From: Polytrichum commune
Taxonomy: Eukaryota > Streptophyta > Polytrichopsida > Polytrichales > Polytrichaceae
Length of the DNA: 64,000 bases
Direction of reading: 5' to 3'
Assembly (NCBI GenBank): GCA_950295325.1
Contig: OX485805.1
Location: 31,607,501 to 31,671,500 of the forward strand
The notes below the pieces were generated by a model, which made no database searches, was not told the origin of the DNA, and was given only the letters and a program-made list of their open reading frames with translations. The position numbers were made by a program, and so were the translations under genes. Below, piece after piece: positions 1-12,967 of this stretch. How positions within the stretch are numbered: position 1 is the first letter of the stretch; the number at the start of each line of letters is the position of its first letter.

Positions 1-3000
1 GGGATTTTGTCCTTGTAGATCTCTTGCTTCGAGGACGTGCTCGAAGTATGGGACACCACATGGAGGTGTGTGTGCCTAAAACATTCTCTTCTATTTAATA
101 ATAATTGCAAGAGACAAGCCCGCAGATTCATCTTACATCGAGCCGTTCGTTGTCATTTAAGAAGTTTATTTTATTTTATTTTCAGTTTTGAGCATTGTTT
201 GATGGCCTTCCATGAGTCATAATTCTTGCCTTTACACCCCTCCCTATGTGGCTATACCAGATTGCGAGGTTTGGTTGACTGCCAATCCTAAACACTGACC
301 TCAACTGCTTTGAAATGTACCAGCTCTGGTGAGCTACGAGAGTGCTTTTCCTTAATCGATATCAGCTTGGTTTTGCAATGATGACAGGAGCTGGTGCTCG
401 TGCCTACTTGAGACTGGAAGAGGTCATTATATCCTGCAGTTTGCACCCGTCACATCTGATTTAACTTACATCGAAGAATATCGCTATTTCCTAAAACACA
501 TTGCGCTGGCTGTTTCCCTGGTTGTTGTAGATGTCGGATAACCTGTATCTCTATGTCAATCTGCTTCCATAGCCAGTCATTACTGCATCAGAGTTCCTGG
601 TCCACTAGTTTATTGATACCGGATATGATGACGGCCCTACCGACCGCTCGATAGTGGCCAGCACTTCTGGCTTTCAGCGACTGGCTTTCAGTACTTCTGG
701 CTTCTGGAATTGGCTGCCAGGTAAGTCTGATCCCTCACATGGTCAAGAGTGGGGGTTCTTGTCATCCTCAGTTCAAGTTTCCCGTGAGAATGCAACTTTC
801 TGGAAGTTGCTGACCACTATAGAGTAGGTTGCTTGTTAGAACTCTTCTATTACGTCGTATTAGTTGCCAATGTGACTTAAATGTTCGCGTTGGGAGTTAA
901 AAGTTCAGCTGAGGCGGTGTTGCGACGATGTTGTTCACTTGAGGTGGCAAATGTACAGACTGTGTATATGATTTCTCTGTCAGAATTACGATCACGTAGA
1001 GACAGGTAAGTGGTGATCAGAGAGATGATGTTGATGTCTGCGTCAGTGAAGATTTTGTGAATTTGCTGTTGCCTTGGAGGAATATCATAAAGGGCCGTAT
1101 TGTTGACCATTGTTTGTCATACAGTTTTTAAACATAAAATTACTGTAAGAGGAGCAATCTCTCTCACATCCCATCCGGATCAAACGTTGCCGATTTACCT
1201 GGATTATTGGGACCGATGAAGTAGGGATGCCAAGGTGGAATGTATTAGGCGATCGTCGGGTTATCGAAGTAAACATTAGAACTCCGCATTATTTTGTTAA
1301 ACCATGCATTTTCAGTGAAAGATCGTGCCAGGTCCTTTCTAGGTTCACGCGTGAAGTTGTTCTAACTCTCTGCAAGCGTTAGTGGAATCCAGTCAGATGT
1401 GAAAAATTACATGTAAAATACTTGATACAATCAAGCTTTATGAATAAACTTCCGCTTGTGACTGCGTCAAAGGACAAGGGACATTGAAGCTATCTTGTGA
1501 CCACTTAACATGTTTGATTCGAAGTCCAGTATGACCCGCATTTTTGCGATATGTTGATATTTCATATATCGTCGCCGATTAGTGCCGTTCTCAGTCGTAG
1601 TGTTCCTTGGACTCGTCATCGTTCTGAAGAAAATGCGGCGGAGACGCTGGTTGCGGAAAGGTTGAGCTGAGATAGGCACTGTTTCGAATGGCAGTACCTC
1701 ACGCATGCTGATTTGCTTCTTTATAAGGTGTGGATTGTGTCTTTCTTCAACAATTACAAGTCTTGAACTATGTGAAACCAGGCTTGGCATTGGTTTTTGC
1801 CAGGAAGTGTAGCTTCCTGGCAGCTTCAAGTTTATCATGACACAGGAAATAGCTCATGGTGGCTCTACCTACTGTGATCTGTTGATGACCTTCATGTGCT
1901 GGTCTATTTGACGCTTAAATAAATATGCGAGGATGTGCGTTTCACCGTGCTGATTATTTCTTACTCGGTTTTGCTTATTTCTTCTTTTGGATTAAATTGT
2001 CGATATTGCTACTAGGTGCTGATGAGATGCAGGTTTGTCCTGCATTGTATAATAAAAGGTGTAATTCTGGTAGATTCATTAAAGAGGTTCACCCTCTTGA
2101 CGCAGCCACCATCCCTGAATATTTATCTCTTAAATACATCACTCGGAAGGATCAGCAACTGTGGCTCCTGATTCCTCATATATCTACAATCCAGATAATG
2201 AACTATGACAGATAATGTAACCTATGATTACTGCTGCTCCTATGCATGCCAAAATGCGATCTACAGTTGAAATATCTTCCTGTCATCTCTCTCACCTTCG
2301 TGTCACACTTCCATGTGTCTCAGTTCTTTTTGCCAGCTTACCGTCATGGTTCACTTTTTCACTGGTCTTCGTCTGCATGAGGCACGTGAATGTTGTGCGT
2401 CAGGACTCAGTTCTGCTGGTTCTAGGCGATCCTAAAAAGGTATGTGTATAGTGTATCGGATGAAACCATTGCCAACTTCGTTTCGTCAGGAATCATCAAC
2501 GTCCCTTGTCAGCCATTTCCCACGAAAAATTAGCGTGAAGAGCCTGACGTTTACTTCTTGAGTGTCCATACTTGGAGCCCATCTTGCTGCACAGATTTTG
2601 GCAACACCGCACAGCCTTACACTTTGGAGAATATGCTACGGGGCTTGTCTCCGTTCATCAACACTCTCGAATGTTATACATATGTAAGTTAACTCAGAAC
2701 TGTCCCTTTTTCGTCCGTTCCAGCTCTTCCTCACAAATGGATGCGATATCAGAACACGCGTCCTTGACATGCACAAAGCGTAGTCGGGAACGTAGGAACA
2801 GTTAGAAGAGGACGCGGGAACTTGGGAACTTACAGAAAGGGAAAGGAGAGAGAGGGTCGGCAGCGGTTCAGTTATGATCCATGCCCCTTGAACCACTCTG
2901 CTCCTCTTAACACCTCCCGTGCCCTAAACCCTCCTCTCCCCCTCTCCCCTCATCAAGACTTTGAAGTTCACCGTCCAAGTTACCGTCGGCACCTCGGAGC

Positions 3001-3538
3001 TTTAACAGCTCACCTGAGAATGAGGTTTTCTTAATGAGTAGGTTCTTTGTATGTGGAGAGAATAGCATCGTGCATGGTGTCACTGAACCCTGCTTGAACC
3101 CGGAACATGCATGCGGAAATTAATCGAGTGTTTCTGGTCGGGCCGCAACCTGTTTAACTCTTGGAGGAATGCTTGTTGTGTTACGTCATGAGCTTCTTCG
3201 ATGTCAGTTTTTTAAGTCTTCAATGCCTAAGTGCCCAAGTTGCACTCAAGAACCTTGTCTTGTGTGCATGGTGGTGAACGATGTGGGACGCAAGATGTGG
3301 TGTGCATGCTCTTCTGGTATCCATGGTCTCTTTCTGCAATGGAAGTCATGCTAGCTTTGTCCGAAAAGGAAATGTATCAAAGAGCTGCATGGGGAGACGT
3401 TCGATTGGCTTGCATGATGACAGTCTTCCGCCATTCTTACTGTGATTGGCACCGTTCTGGAAACAAATCAATATTGGGGACATAATTGCAGCCAAATCAA
3501 GCACAACTTACTGATTGGCTTAGTAAGACGAGGTCATA
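1..3538. other. Gene-poor region upstream of TOM40
   Basis: No open frame here reads like a known protein; the longest, 123 codons on the - strand at 1467-1838, has no recognisable motif. Base composition is less AT-rich than the repeat country further right, and none of the dispersed repeats of the window occur here, so this may be transcribed leader or 3' sequence of a neighbouring gene off the left edge. Around 660-715 there is a short degenerate repetition of a ctggctttcag motif. A pyrimidine-rich stretch at 2925-2955 (cctcctctccccctctcccc) resembles the Y-patch of plant promoters and could mark the TOM40 promoter or leader; this is inference. Confidence 0.4.
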
Positions 3539-6500
3539 ATGGGGGGAGCTATAAGCTATGCATCCCCTTCTTCTTTCGTGCAAGCAGCGATTTGTGGAGG
3601 TAAAGGAGAACCAAAAGGTGATGCTGACTACTTGAACCTGCCGTGTCCTGTAAAGTATGAAGAGATCACGCGTGAAGCGCACAGTAAGTTTTTCAATCTG
3701 CACTCCAAGGTAGAGGACATACATGTTCTTGTAATAAGTCAGAACTCCTATTATTTGCAATCTTCTTGAATCCCAGTAGTTCTCCAAGCAATGCAAGTTC
3801 ATCCTTTCTTGCATTCACAAGGTTGATGTAAATCTTCTTTACAAATGTATAGACATTTTCGAAGCCCATATTGCATAATTATAAGCAAAGAGAAACTGGA
3901 CTTCAAGGTTATCATGAAAGTAGTAATTAATATCTTGATTCCAGAGAAATAACAGTTTGCATGGGATTGAATGCAATATGAGCAGTGTCATTAAAGCCGG
4001 AGCTTTTTGAGGGCTTGCGGTTTGACTTCACAAAACCTCTTAACCAAAAATTCTCCCTCAGCCACAGGTATGTCACTGTCCTACCCAGATACGTTGCACA
4101 GTCTGATATTTATAAAATAATCACATATCATCTTGTTGTGTATGTTAAGCCTGTATACATTATCAAACCTAGGAATACACATTGTACCTATGTGGAGCCA
4201 ACCCCTTTTGCAATTGCAGTAGACAGTGAATGCACCAAGTCTCTACACTGGGTTTCAGAATAGCCAGTTAGAAAAAGAGATCTGCCCGACATCAAGTTTT
4301 CAACTTACCCAGATATATTGGGATAGCACACTTGGATGATATGGAGAGAATATTACAATAAATGAAAGTCTTTTCACACATCAAAGTCCAAGTTGTAATA
4401 TTTCACCAAATTGGTAGCATTCCCATGCAAAATAAAATGAAGATGAATAGAGTCGCCTAAATTATAGGTTTCAATTGCACAAGTACCTCACTAAGTTTCA
4501 TAATCATGACCAACCAACAACAATGGTTGCAGCTTGTTCATGGGTTCAGTGGACATGCCACACCCATCTGGGCAAACCTTGAAAACCTCAGCTGCTCACT
4601 ATGAGTTTGGTGCCAATCTTATTGACCAGAAGGTTCCACTCAAACCACTATAAATTATCAACTGTTCTTATTCTGCTATCATTTATAGTAAAATTGTAGC
4701 TCTACATTGATTGTAACTGCAAAAAATCTGTGGTGTGAAAAGTGCTGTACACTGCATTTTGAGCTCCTACTTTTTTTTCAGGGCAAGATGGAAGTGGTCA
4801 TGATGATGGGTCGAATCTTGACGGATGGGCGGATGAGTGCTCGGGTGAAATATGATGTGAATGACCGATTTTCCATCAAAGCCAATGCCCAGGTTTGTTT
4901 CTACTTTTAATAAGTAATATACAGTATATGTCTTCACTTCCACATCTTCTGACTCAAGACACACCAAATCAAGGGTCATGAACTCTATGTATGCAAAATT
5001 GGTGTAAAAGCGTTTGAAAATGTTTTATTAGGTCCAGTGATCAGTTTGTAGCTCTAGTGGCACCTCCCAGGACAAACTTATATTGCAACAAATAGAGATA
5101 TCCAAGGGTAGATTTGCACCCCAGTACTATGTAGCAGGATAATAAATTCAGGAGTTAACTTCCGTGGGGATGAAAGGAAGTCGTGTCTTTTCCAGAACAT
5201 TATTCTCTCGTTCTTTCTCTTTATAATTGTATCTTCCTTTTTTTGCAGTTAACAAATGAGCCACATTTTTCTGTGGGCATGTTCAATTTCGACTACAGGG
5301 TATGCTCCTCTTATATTTGTATATAAAATTGTTACTATGGAAAAGAATATGCAATTTTGTGATATGTGTTGGGTGAGAAATGTTGTTGGGAACAGAAGAT
5401 ATCAAAGTGCATATGTGCATGACTGGTTGTATGAAAATTTTCATTAGCTTCACTGTTGACCACGAAGAACCCATAAGGCGACTTGTTAACATTTAGACTG
5501 TATTTGTGACCTGCTAGTTTCCTCATGAAATACATTTTATCATCGTCAAAGAATGCCAGAATTTTATTTTTAAAATTTTGTGTTTATTGTGATGGTATCG
5601 ATGCCTGGTTTGAGCGGTCCATTATTTGGATATGTCCCAATATGACTGCCCCCAACTGAAGTTGTGTGTTGACTCTCGACCAAAAGTAATTCAGATGCTA
5701 AATTATGAATCAACAATGTGTTGCAGGGAAATGACTATCAAGCTCAATTGTCAATGGGAAACAATGCTTATTATGCAGTGAATTACATGCAGGTTAGAAT
5801 ACCTATATGGCATCCTTATCAAGATTCTCAAGCTTGTTTATGTACTATAAATAGGGATTGTCATCTACTTATATGTTCTAAGGGCTCCAATTTTGTACAT
5901 TGCAGAGTGTGACTTCTCATCTAGCAATGGGAGGGGAAGGAATATGGTTGGGTCATCAAAGGAAGTCAAGTGTAGGTTTTGCAACTCGATACACTACTGA
6001 CAAAGTGGTATGATACTAAATCCATTGTCTATGACTCTTCAAAAGTATCAATTAGCATCAGCATCGGTTGCTGGTTGTAACTTGTGCAAACGTTATTTAT
6101 CAACTGTATGCATGTGAGTTGTAGATGGCATGATCCTTGAACATCATGTAAGTCACTTAATGTGCTACGAATTTACATAATAGACGGCAGTTCTTGAATA
6201 TTGATATGTATCGTTAAGATTATGAGGTGGTACTAAACAACGCTTTATGACATTATTTACAGATAGCAACAGGTCTCATAAAATCTGAGGGCAATATCTC
6301 TTGTACTTATGTTCAAAAAGTCTCGGATAAGGTACTAACTCTGCGACATGCTCCTCCCTTTTTAGGTATCATGAACCTTCATCCTTCATACAAAAGTTCA
6401 TAATCAAAATTATAGCAATTTTTGTAAATTTGAGGTTCAGCATAAATGAATTGTTTACATTTCATGCCACATCAGTGGAACTTTTGAAGATGTTTGCAAC

Positions 6501-9314
6501 CTAGACATAACTTAATCATTTCTGCGAGAATCATCCAACCTCGTATAGGCACTTAATAGTATTGAACCTGTTAAAGTTGGTTACGCCCAATCAACATGCA
6601 TCTTTTCTATATTGTCATATCCTTTCACTCTCAGATCATCCAACAGTGCTATTGCCCTAAACTCATGAGAAATAGTCTCAGTCATAATGTTAAATTTAAC
6701 AAAGTATCAAATTTATTTCTAACAACAACTTTGGAATTTGATCTCATGTTGTTGAAGTTTGTGTGAAGAAATTATAGGACCCCAAACTACATCGTAGAAA
6801 TTTACAACATATACTTTTGGTAAAAATTGGCACCCATGGCCTAAGCCTAAGGTAGGACTTGAACCCAGCCAAAACCCCTAATCTCATTTCTACTAATTCA
6901 TGTCAATAACTTAAATGCATCCACCTAGAAGAAGATGCTTATGACCCTCCAAACAGTGAATACCCTTCTATGTGACATAAGTGACATCTCAAACACCATG
7001 TGGACCAAAAAATGCATGAGCAGTAGTTTAGTCCATCATATTCGCCTGAGATTGTAAGCTGCATTCCTCAATTCTTATCTATTGTTCTTATCATTTGTGC
7101 ATAGAAAATGACGTAAGATGTATTTCAAAGTTTATATTTGATCAGATTTATAACCTACCTTCAATGAGATACACTCATGCAATCAAGTATATCAATGCTA
7201 GCTGTTGATGTGAAGGCAGATGCGAAGCTCATTGGCTTCTTGTTGGTGATTTGCAGGTAACATTGGCATCAGATTTTGCATATAATTGGAATACCAAGGA
7301 AGCAATGTCGAGTATTGGATATGATTATCTCCTACGCCAGGTCAGTCATCCAAGGGATACCCTCATTAGCTCTTGTACACTCTCTTTCACCATAGATGGC
7401 CCAGCTGCTGTACAACCAAGGCAAAAGGGAATTATTGCATGCGAGCGTACATGTCATTCAACGAACAATAATGCCATGAAATACCCACTTTAGATAATGA
7501 CACCAAAACTTACTTCAAAGTAGTGTACTGGGACACAATTGGAATGAATTCAACAAGAATCTAAAGGAGCATGTTCTTAACATGGACGGAGGAGAGATGT
7601 GTTTCGTTACATCAATTCCTAGATAATTGACCCATGCAATCTTATTTGCAGAGTCTATGAGCCATCATGGTAAGTCATGGTCTTATCATTGCTTCGTGGC
7701 CATTGGATGCTTTTTAAATCTATGAATGTGGATGGATAATCTACCACCTCCATGTGTCGTAAAATCATGTAGCGCAATGATAAGACCACATGATCCTTGT
7801 AGTGAGTAGAGATTTCACCAACACATAAGCAGTTTCATGTTGAGCAAGCTTAACCTTGAAAGGTCCAAGAGGTCCATTATGACCCTACAGACGCTATATA
7901 GAGGTGTTTATTTCTATCATAATACGAAATTGTCAAAAGTGATCCCACCTAAAATTAACCCATTAACTTTTAATTGTTCTCTTTCAATCCTGGGGGGTCC
8001 AATCTTCATACCATGTACAGACTAACACAAGTGTCAAAAAGGATGTTATTTGAGGCATTAGTGCACATTATATACATAACAGAGAGGTATTGTTTTTCTC
8101 TAGTGTATATAGATTAAAAGACTACCCAAAATTCCAAAGTAGAGATAGTTGTATAAGAGGTCCTAAAGTCTGGAGGAAATTTGACAATATACATATGTTG
8201 TATGGTCAAATGATTTTGAGTTCTATCTTCATGAATTGTCCCAATGGAAAAGTGAAAGTGGATTGTATACATAATAAAGGCCTATCTTTTTTTTTCATGA
8301 TTTATATTTGGTGTATGTAGTGGAGGCGTTCATCACATTAAATCGAGAATTTTAATATAAATACACAAGCCTATTATCTTAAGTATTATTAATACATATA
8401 CCTTTGTTTTCCTCAAAAAGAATCTCATGTATAGGGGGTTTTATTTCATAGTCATCCACGCATGTCATTTAGAATTCCAATGAACATTGAACCCCTTCAA
8501 CATTTAATCAGAGCATACATGTAGATAAAAAAAAAAACATTAAGGAATTTCAACTTATGTAAATGACTTGGATTAAAATAAATACCACACATATACTAAT
8601 AATGCTGCTACATGTGATCATGTTTTCACTTCTTTTAAGTAGGTTTTGTTTATAGACCATATAATGTATACAAGGGTTAACAACAAACCCACATAATATA
8701 CTGAAGTATAGTAAGTTCATGGACAGATTGTGTGAATGACATACTTTTTTGGAAAGCTACCCAAGATCCTAGAATTCCATTTAAATTGCCATGAGCATGT
8801 TGCATGCTGATAAACATAAAGCACACAGAATGTGCCACAGTAAGTTAGTCACAATAAAGCATTTTGTGTCCTCTCAATCTCATTGCATTGAGCATGTACA
8901 GAAGTTTACATGTTCATTGATTTGATGGATATGGATATTGACCATGTGCAGTGCCGATTGCGGGGAAGGATAGATACTCATGGATGCATTGCAGCATACA
9001 TGGAAGAGAGATTAAACCTTGGTGTAAATTTTTTGCTCTCTGCGGAGGTTAGCAAGCAAATCTTTTATGTCACCCTCCAAATTTCTTTGTTTTCCAAACG
9101 CATGGTTACTCCGATTATGCATCCATCAATTACAAATGTGTCTCATTAAATATGTACATCTTACAAACCGCCTCTTTCCCAGACACAAGAATCTTTCCAG
9201 TTCTCTTTGTTTTGAGAGCTGCGAACTTGATGATGATGCTTTGCACGTTGTTTGCAGATTGACCATTGGAAGAAGGACTATAAGTTTGGGTTTGGTATGA
9301 CAGTTGGAGACTGA
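3539..9314 (+). CDS. TOM40: TOM40, mitochondrial import receptor channel (11 exons)
   Basis: Beta-barrel pore of the TOM complex in the mitochondrial outer membrane, through which nearly all nuclear-encoded mitochondrial precursors enter. Exons by GT-AG sites and homology: 3539-3683, 3986-4067, 4533-4632, 4782-4892, 5249-5299, 5727-5792, 5906-6007, 6263-6331, 7257-7340, 8952-9047, 9258-9314; together 963 bases, 320 residues (Arabidopsis TOM40 is about 309). Phase is kept at every junction; the Met of the HMSLK segment is split between exons 1 and 2. Hallmarks: [13 protein letters not shown] and [20 protein letters not shown] near residues 40-75, [45 protein letters not shown], and at the C-terminus [10 protein letters not shown], which fits the sorting beta-signal. 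The ATG at 3539 opens the exon frame; the first 30 residues are poorly conserved, as usual for plant TOM40. Several strands differ from flowering-plant TOM40, so it may be a diverged paralogue. Introns 8 (925 bp) and 9 (1611 bp) are long. Confidence 0.96.
7989..8497 (+). mobile_element. CCTGGGG-ended element, copy 1, inside TOM40 intron 9
   Basis: First of three related copies (others 10439-12011 and 12306-12960). Shared blocks include the start cctggggggt, then atttgaggcattagtg, ctctagtgt, aagtgaaagtgga, aggcctat, ttcatgatttatattt, gtagtggaggc and the end catgtcatttaga followed by ttccaat. The right end, read inward, is a decayed inverted copy of the left end. It carries no coding capacity. 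It lies in sense orientation within the ninth TOM40 intron and does not touch the splice sites. Confidence 0.75.
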
Positions 9315-10438
9315 TCACAGTTTTTGTTTGAACCTAGACCATTTGTCCACTCTTTCTTTCTTCCTTCCTTTCAGTGTGGAGTATTTCCATTAGATTTGGG
9401 AGCAGATTATGTTTTTGTCATAAATCTCTCCCCTATTCAAAATCTTGATTTAATTCTAGCCACCTTGGAAGTACATTATGAAAACAACAACCGAGTCTCC
9501 AGTATGAGTGGCCTTCATACCCAATTGTCAAGTGCCATAACATAATTTCCATGCAGCAACTTGTGGGTTCCCATCGATGTGATAACGACACATGGAATTA
9601 TTTTTCAACAATTAATTGTTTCATGTCGAGCCAGATAGGCAACTTACTCTGGTATCCATCCTTGGCTTCAAAATTGCTCATGATATAACCCTAACGAGTC
9701 TCATTTGACAATGAATGCCCCATGTGATTCTTACATCACCAAGTTCAATTTTTACTGCTGTAAGAACAAATCAAGTGAGATTCAGACTTGTACCTTTAGT
9801 GCCTTGAATGCAATGTACATATTACTTCTCCACCAACGGGTATGGTTCAATTTCTGTCAATTTCAAAATCCATTACCTAACCACTTTTTGTGTGTTCTTA
9901 AACTCCCAATGTCCATGGGATATATTGTAGAAGCTCATGCTAATCAAGCAACCTTCTATCGTTTGTCATGGATGGTAGTCAAGCATGGCAAAGGTATGTG
10001 GGTGTTTTTCTCATGTTATTTGGTTCATTTTTCATCACGTTCTTCACCCAAGTTCTACTAATTAAATTTCACATAGTAAAGTATGTGTTGCATTTGCAAA
10101 TCTACAATGAAGTATGAGCTAAAATCAGGCATCTCTTGATTTAGTTATGATTATTGGAAGTGCATGTAATTTTTTATTTTCAAAATGAGTATACAGGTTC
10201 CTGAAATTGTGTTCAGTATTGAGTGTGAAGTAGCTAACAATTTTTTTAAAAGATGTAGTCCAGTGTCTTTTGAACCTGTATCTTTGTGATGTTTGTTTTT
10301 TGACCTTTACCTGGCCACATACCAATCAAATTTAGGTGGCTGATTAAGCAAAGAAATCGAATAACACCTGTATGCCTTAACATAATCTACTTTGAGTATG
10401 CACAAACACCCACCTCAAAAAATTACGTGTCTCCTGAC
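9315..10438. other. TOM40 3' flank and intergenic sequence
   Basis: AT-rich sequence after the TOM40 stop, presumably starting with its 3' UTR. Apart from the dispersed repeat at 9985-10335 nothing coding is visible; the 118-codon frame at 9705-10061 runs into that repeat and matches nothing I know. Confidence 0.4.
9985..10335 (+). repeat. Dispersed ~350-bp repeat, copy 1
   Basis: Shares an ordered series of blocks with 48360-48690: ggtatgtgggtgtt near the start, then a ttgtgtt(c/t) block, ttgagtgtg(a/g)ag, and near the end gtccagt(g)tctt, then gtatctttgtgatg/gtgtctttatggtg. Shorter pieces of the same end (catgtctt, then cctaaccacataccactc) recur near 21850-21910, 47100-47165 and 53890-53960. 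No coding capacity is seen; class unknown. Confidence 0.6.
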
Positions 10439-12011
10439 CCTGGGGGGTGGACTCTTCATAGCACATACAAACTGACGTGAGTGTAGAAAGGGGTATAGTT
10501 TGAGGCATTAGTGTACATGAAATACATAAGCAAGAGGTCTTTATTTTCTCTAGTGTGTACATTTAGGGAGGTTATTAAATTTTTTAAAGTAAAGGTAAAT
10601 GTACAAAAGGGTACCCTAAGGTTTAGAGAAATTTTGAACGATAGATGTGCTACACTAAATATAATATTTAATGTCATATGGTATTTTACGTTGATATGGT
10701 AATTTTTTGGATGACACTTCTTATGAGAAAGGTTTACAAACAAGTTTACAAATATTGTCATGGATGATGGATGAGTTCATCCATTGGCCAAAACCCTACC
10801 TTCCCTTGTCAGCAACTTGTGATGAAATATCGTCATGGATGATTGAAAGGTGGATGAACAATCACGTGGTAAGTGATAGTAATTGCAATATAGTAACTCT
10901 ATAATCCCTCCCCAAAAAAATTTACAAGGAATGACAAATAATGTTGGGTTAACATTTAGTGTTGGTGACACTATACCATGGTTTACAATTAGTATTGAGC
11001 AAGACAATTAGAATCGGTGACACTAAATAGCATATTTAGTGTAGTTTCATCTGATTTACCTTATTTCATCCAAATATCATGTTTTCTAGGGTCAAATTAT
11101 TATGGGCCATATCATATGGATGAAAAACATGTTCAATGACTTTCTCATTGGAAAGTGAAAGTGGACTATATATGTAAGAAAGGCCTATTTATTTCATGAT
11201 TTATATTTTGTATGTAGTGAAGGCACTTATCACATGAAATTGAACATCTATATACAAAAGTCCATCTTCTAGTAGATTGTTAGCACGTATACATGTAATT
11301 ATCTTTATAAATTTCTCCTATATAGGGGTTATTATTTCATGGTCACAAACGCACATCATTCAGGATTCCAACTCGGGGAGGTCACTCCCTCTTATATTAA
11401 TGCATACATGTGCGCTCATGACCTATTTATCGGGGGGGGGGGGGTTATTTACCTTGCAGAAAAGATTATAAGGTATGATATTTTTCAATAAAGGTAAATG
11501 CTTGTATTTTAATACACCCTATCAGCAATTATACTTTTGGGGGGAATCATTTTAAAATACCCTATTTTACTTATACTGTGAAAAAAAATTGGAAAGAAGA
11601 TTGCAATTCAAACAATGCACTGAAATTTTCCATCACAACACGTAGGTAGAGAACATTAACTCCACATTGGATACGTTGGTTTAGTAACGTTCAAGCCAAC
11701 CATCCAAGTTTTTTCAATAGGAAATTACCTCTTTTCATCCACTAGCACAAACCCTACCCTAGACCCGTTACCCCTAGTAATTGTTTCCAGATTATTTTAT
11801 ATTTATTGACTAGATAAAAGAGGTCATTATATGTGATGGTATTTTACATGTGAACATGTTTCATTATTTTTAAAACCCCTATATTAGAAGCTTTTTTTTG
11901 CAAAAATTATCTATAATGAATATATTAGACCTTACTTTTTATCACACGTTGTTTCTATGATTTTCGCCAATGACCTCCCTAAGGGTTTCAATGAAGAATC
12001 CACCCCCCAGG
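10439..12011 (+). mobile_element. CCTGGGG-ended element, copy 2 (hAT-like ends)
   Basis: Starts CCTGGGGGGTGGACTCTTCA and ends, in inverted form, with GAATCCACCCCCCAGG at 11996-12011. The eight bases before the left end (CTCCTGAC, 10431-10438) and after the right end (CTCCAAAC, 12012-12019) match at six of eight positions, which suggests an 8-bp target duplication as made by hAT transposases. Internal blocks match copies 1 and 3 over 10500-10660 and 11140-11375; the rest is specific to this copy. It includes a 13-base poly-G run at 11432-11444. No transposase frame is seen, so it is non-autonomous or decayed. Confidence 0.65.
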
Positions 12012-12118
12012 CTCCAAACATAACCCAAGCTACACACGAAAGTTACTCCACCCTCCTCTCACCCTATAGCACTACACTCATAAATGTAGGCAACCACAAC
12101 AACACCCTCCACCAAACT

Positions 12119-12135
12119 CCCCCCCCCCCCCCCCC
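12119..12135. repeat. Poly-C tract of 17
   Basis: One of several unusually long G or C homopolymers in the window (see also 11432-11444, 13321-13331, 26169-26180, 31069-31080, 43275-43292, 47676-47690). Confidence 0.9.
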
Positions 12136-12305
12136 ACACCAAAATGGTTGTCACCATGCAAGTGCCTCACACTATAGTGCACATTTCTAGCACTTTTCTG
12201 CCCTAACATCATGTGCATACAAGAAGTCCTCCCCAACATCACTGCCCTAATTATCCCCAATGCCAACATCCATATTCAATTCATAGAATTCACATCCTAC
12301 TACAT

Positions 12306-12960
12306 CCTCAGGAGGTGACTACTCATACCACGTACAAATTAACGTGCATGTAAGAAGGGGCATTATTTGAGGCATTAGCATACAAGTATACATATTAAGC
12401 AAGAGGTGTTATTTCTCTCTAGTGTGTACATTTAAAAAGGTTATTAAGAATGTTGAAGTAAATGTAGATGTACAAAGGGGCCTTGAGGTTTTGAGAATCA
12501 AATTGACAATAGATGTGTTAGTTTCATCAAATTCAAGTTTTCATCTATTGTTGTCATATGATGATAGTCCTCAATGACTACCTTCTTCAGTTTTGTAGAG
12601 TTTGCATTTGGGTTCTAGGTTTTACTAATTGGAGGCTCTTAGAGCACTCATGAGCAATCATTGAACACACATAAAATCCACTTTCACTTTCCAATCATAA
12701 GTGAAATTGGAAAGTGAAAGTGGATTTTATATGTAATAAAGGCTTATATAATTCATGATTTATATTTTGTATATGTAGTGGAGGCATTTATCACATTGAA
12801 TTGAGAAGCTTAGTATGAATATGTTAAGTCCATTTTGTGGCCTACCATTGGTATGTGTATATTTGTTTTTCTCTAAAAACTTCTCATATATAGAAGGTTT
12901 TAGTTTCATGGTGACCTACGCATGTCATTTAGGTTTCCAATAAAGAGTCCACCCCCTGGG
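12306..12960 (+). mobile_element. CCTGGGG-ended element, copy 3, with target duplication
   Basis: The best-preserved member by its boundaries. It starts CCTCAGGAGGTGACTACTCA and ends AAGAGTCCACCCCCTGGG, inverted copies of one terminus. It is flanked by a perfect direct repeat ACTACAT (12299-12305 and 12961-12967), a 7-8 bp target duplication consistent with a hAT-type insertion. Internal blocks match copies 1 and 2. No long frame is present; a small internal palindrome (ccactttcactttccaat / attggaaagtgaaagtgg) lies at 12685-12725. Confidence 0.75.
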
Positions 12961-12967
12961 ACTACAT

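Noticed and set aside
1467..1838. 123-codon - strand frame as a gene
   Set aside because: No recognisable domain, no paralogue in the window, and composition not clearly coding.
6795..6905. tRNA-like B-box word (gggttcaagtcctacc on the - strand), possible tRNA or SINE
   Set aside because: No A box at the right distance and no cloverleaf; it lies in a TOM40 intron without SINE ends.
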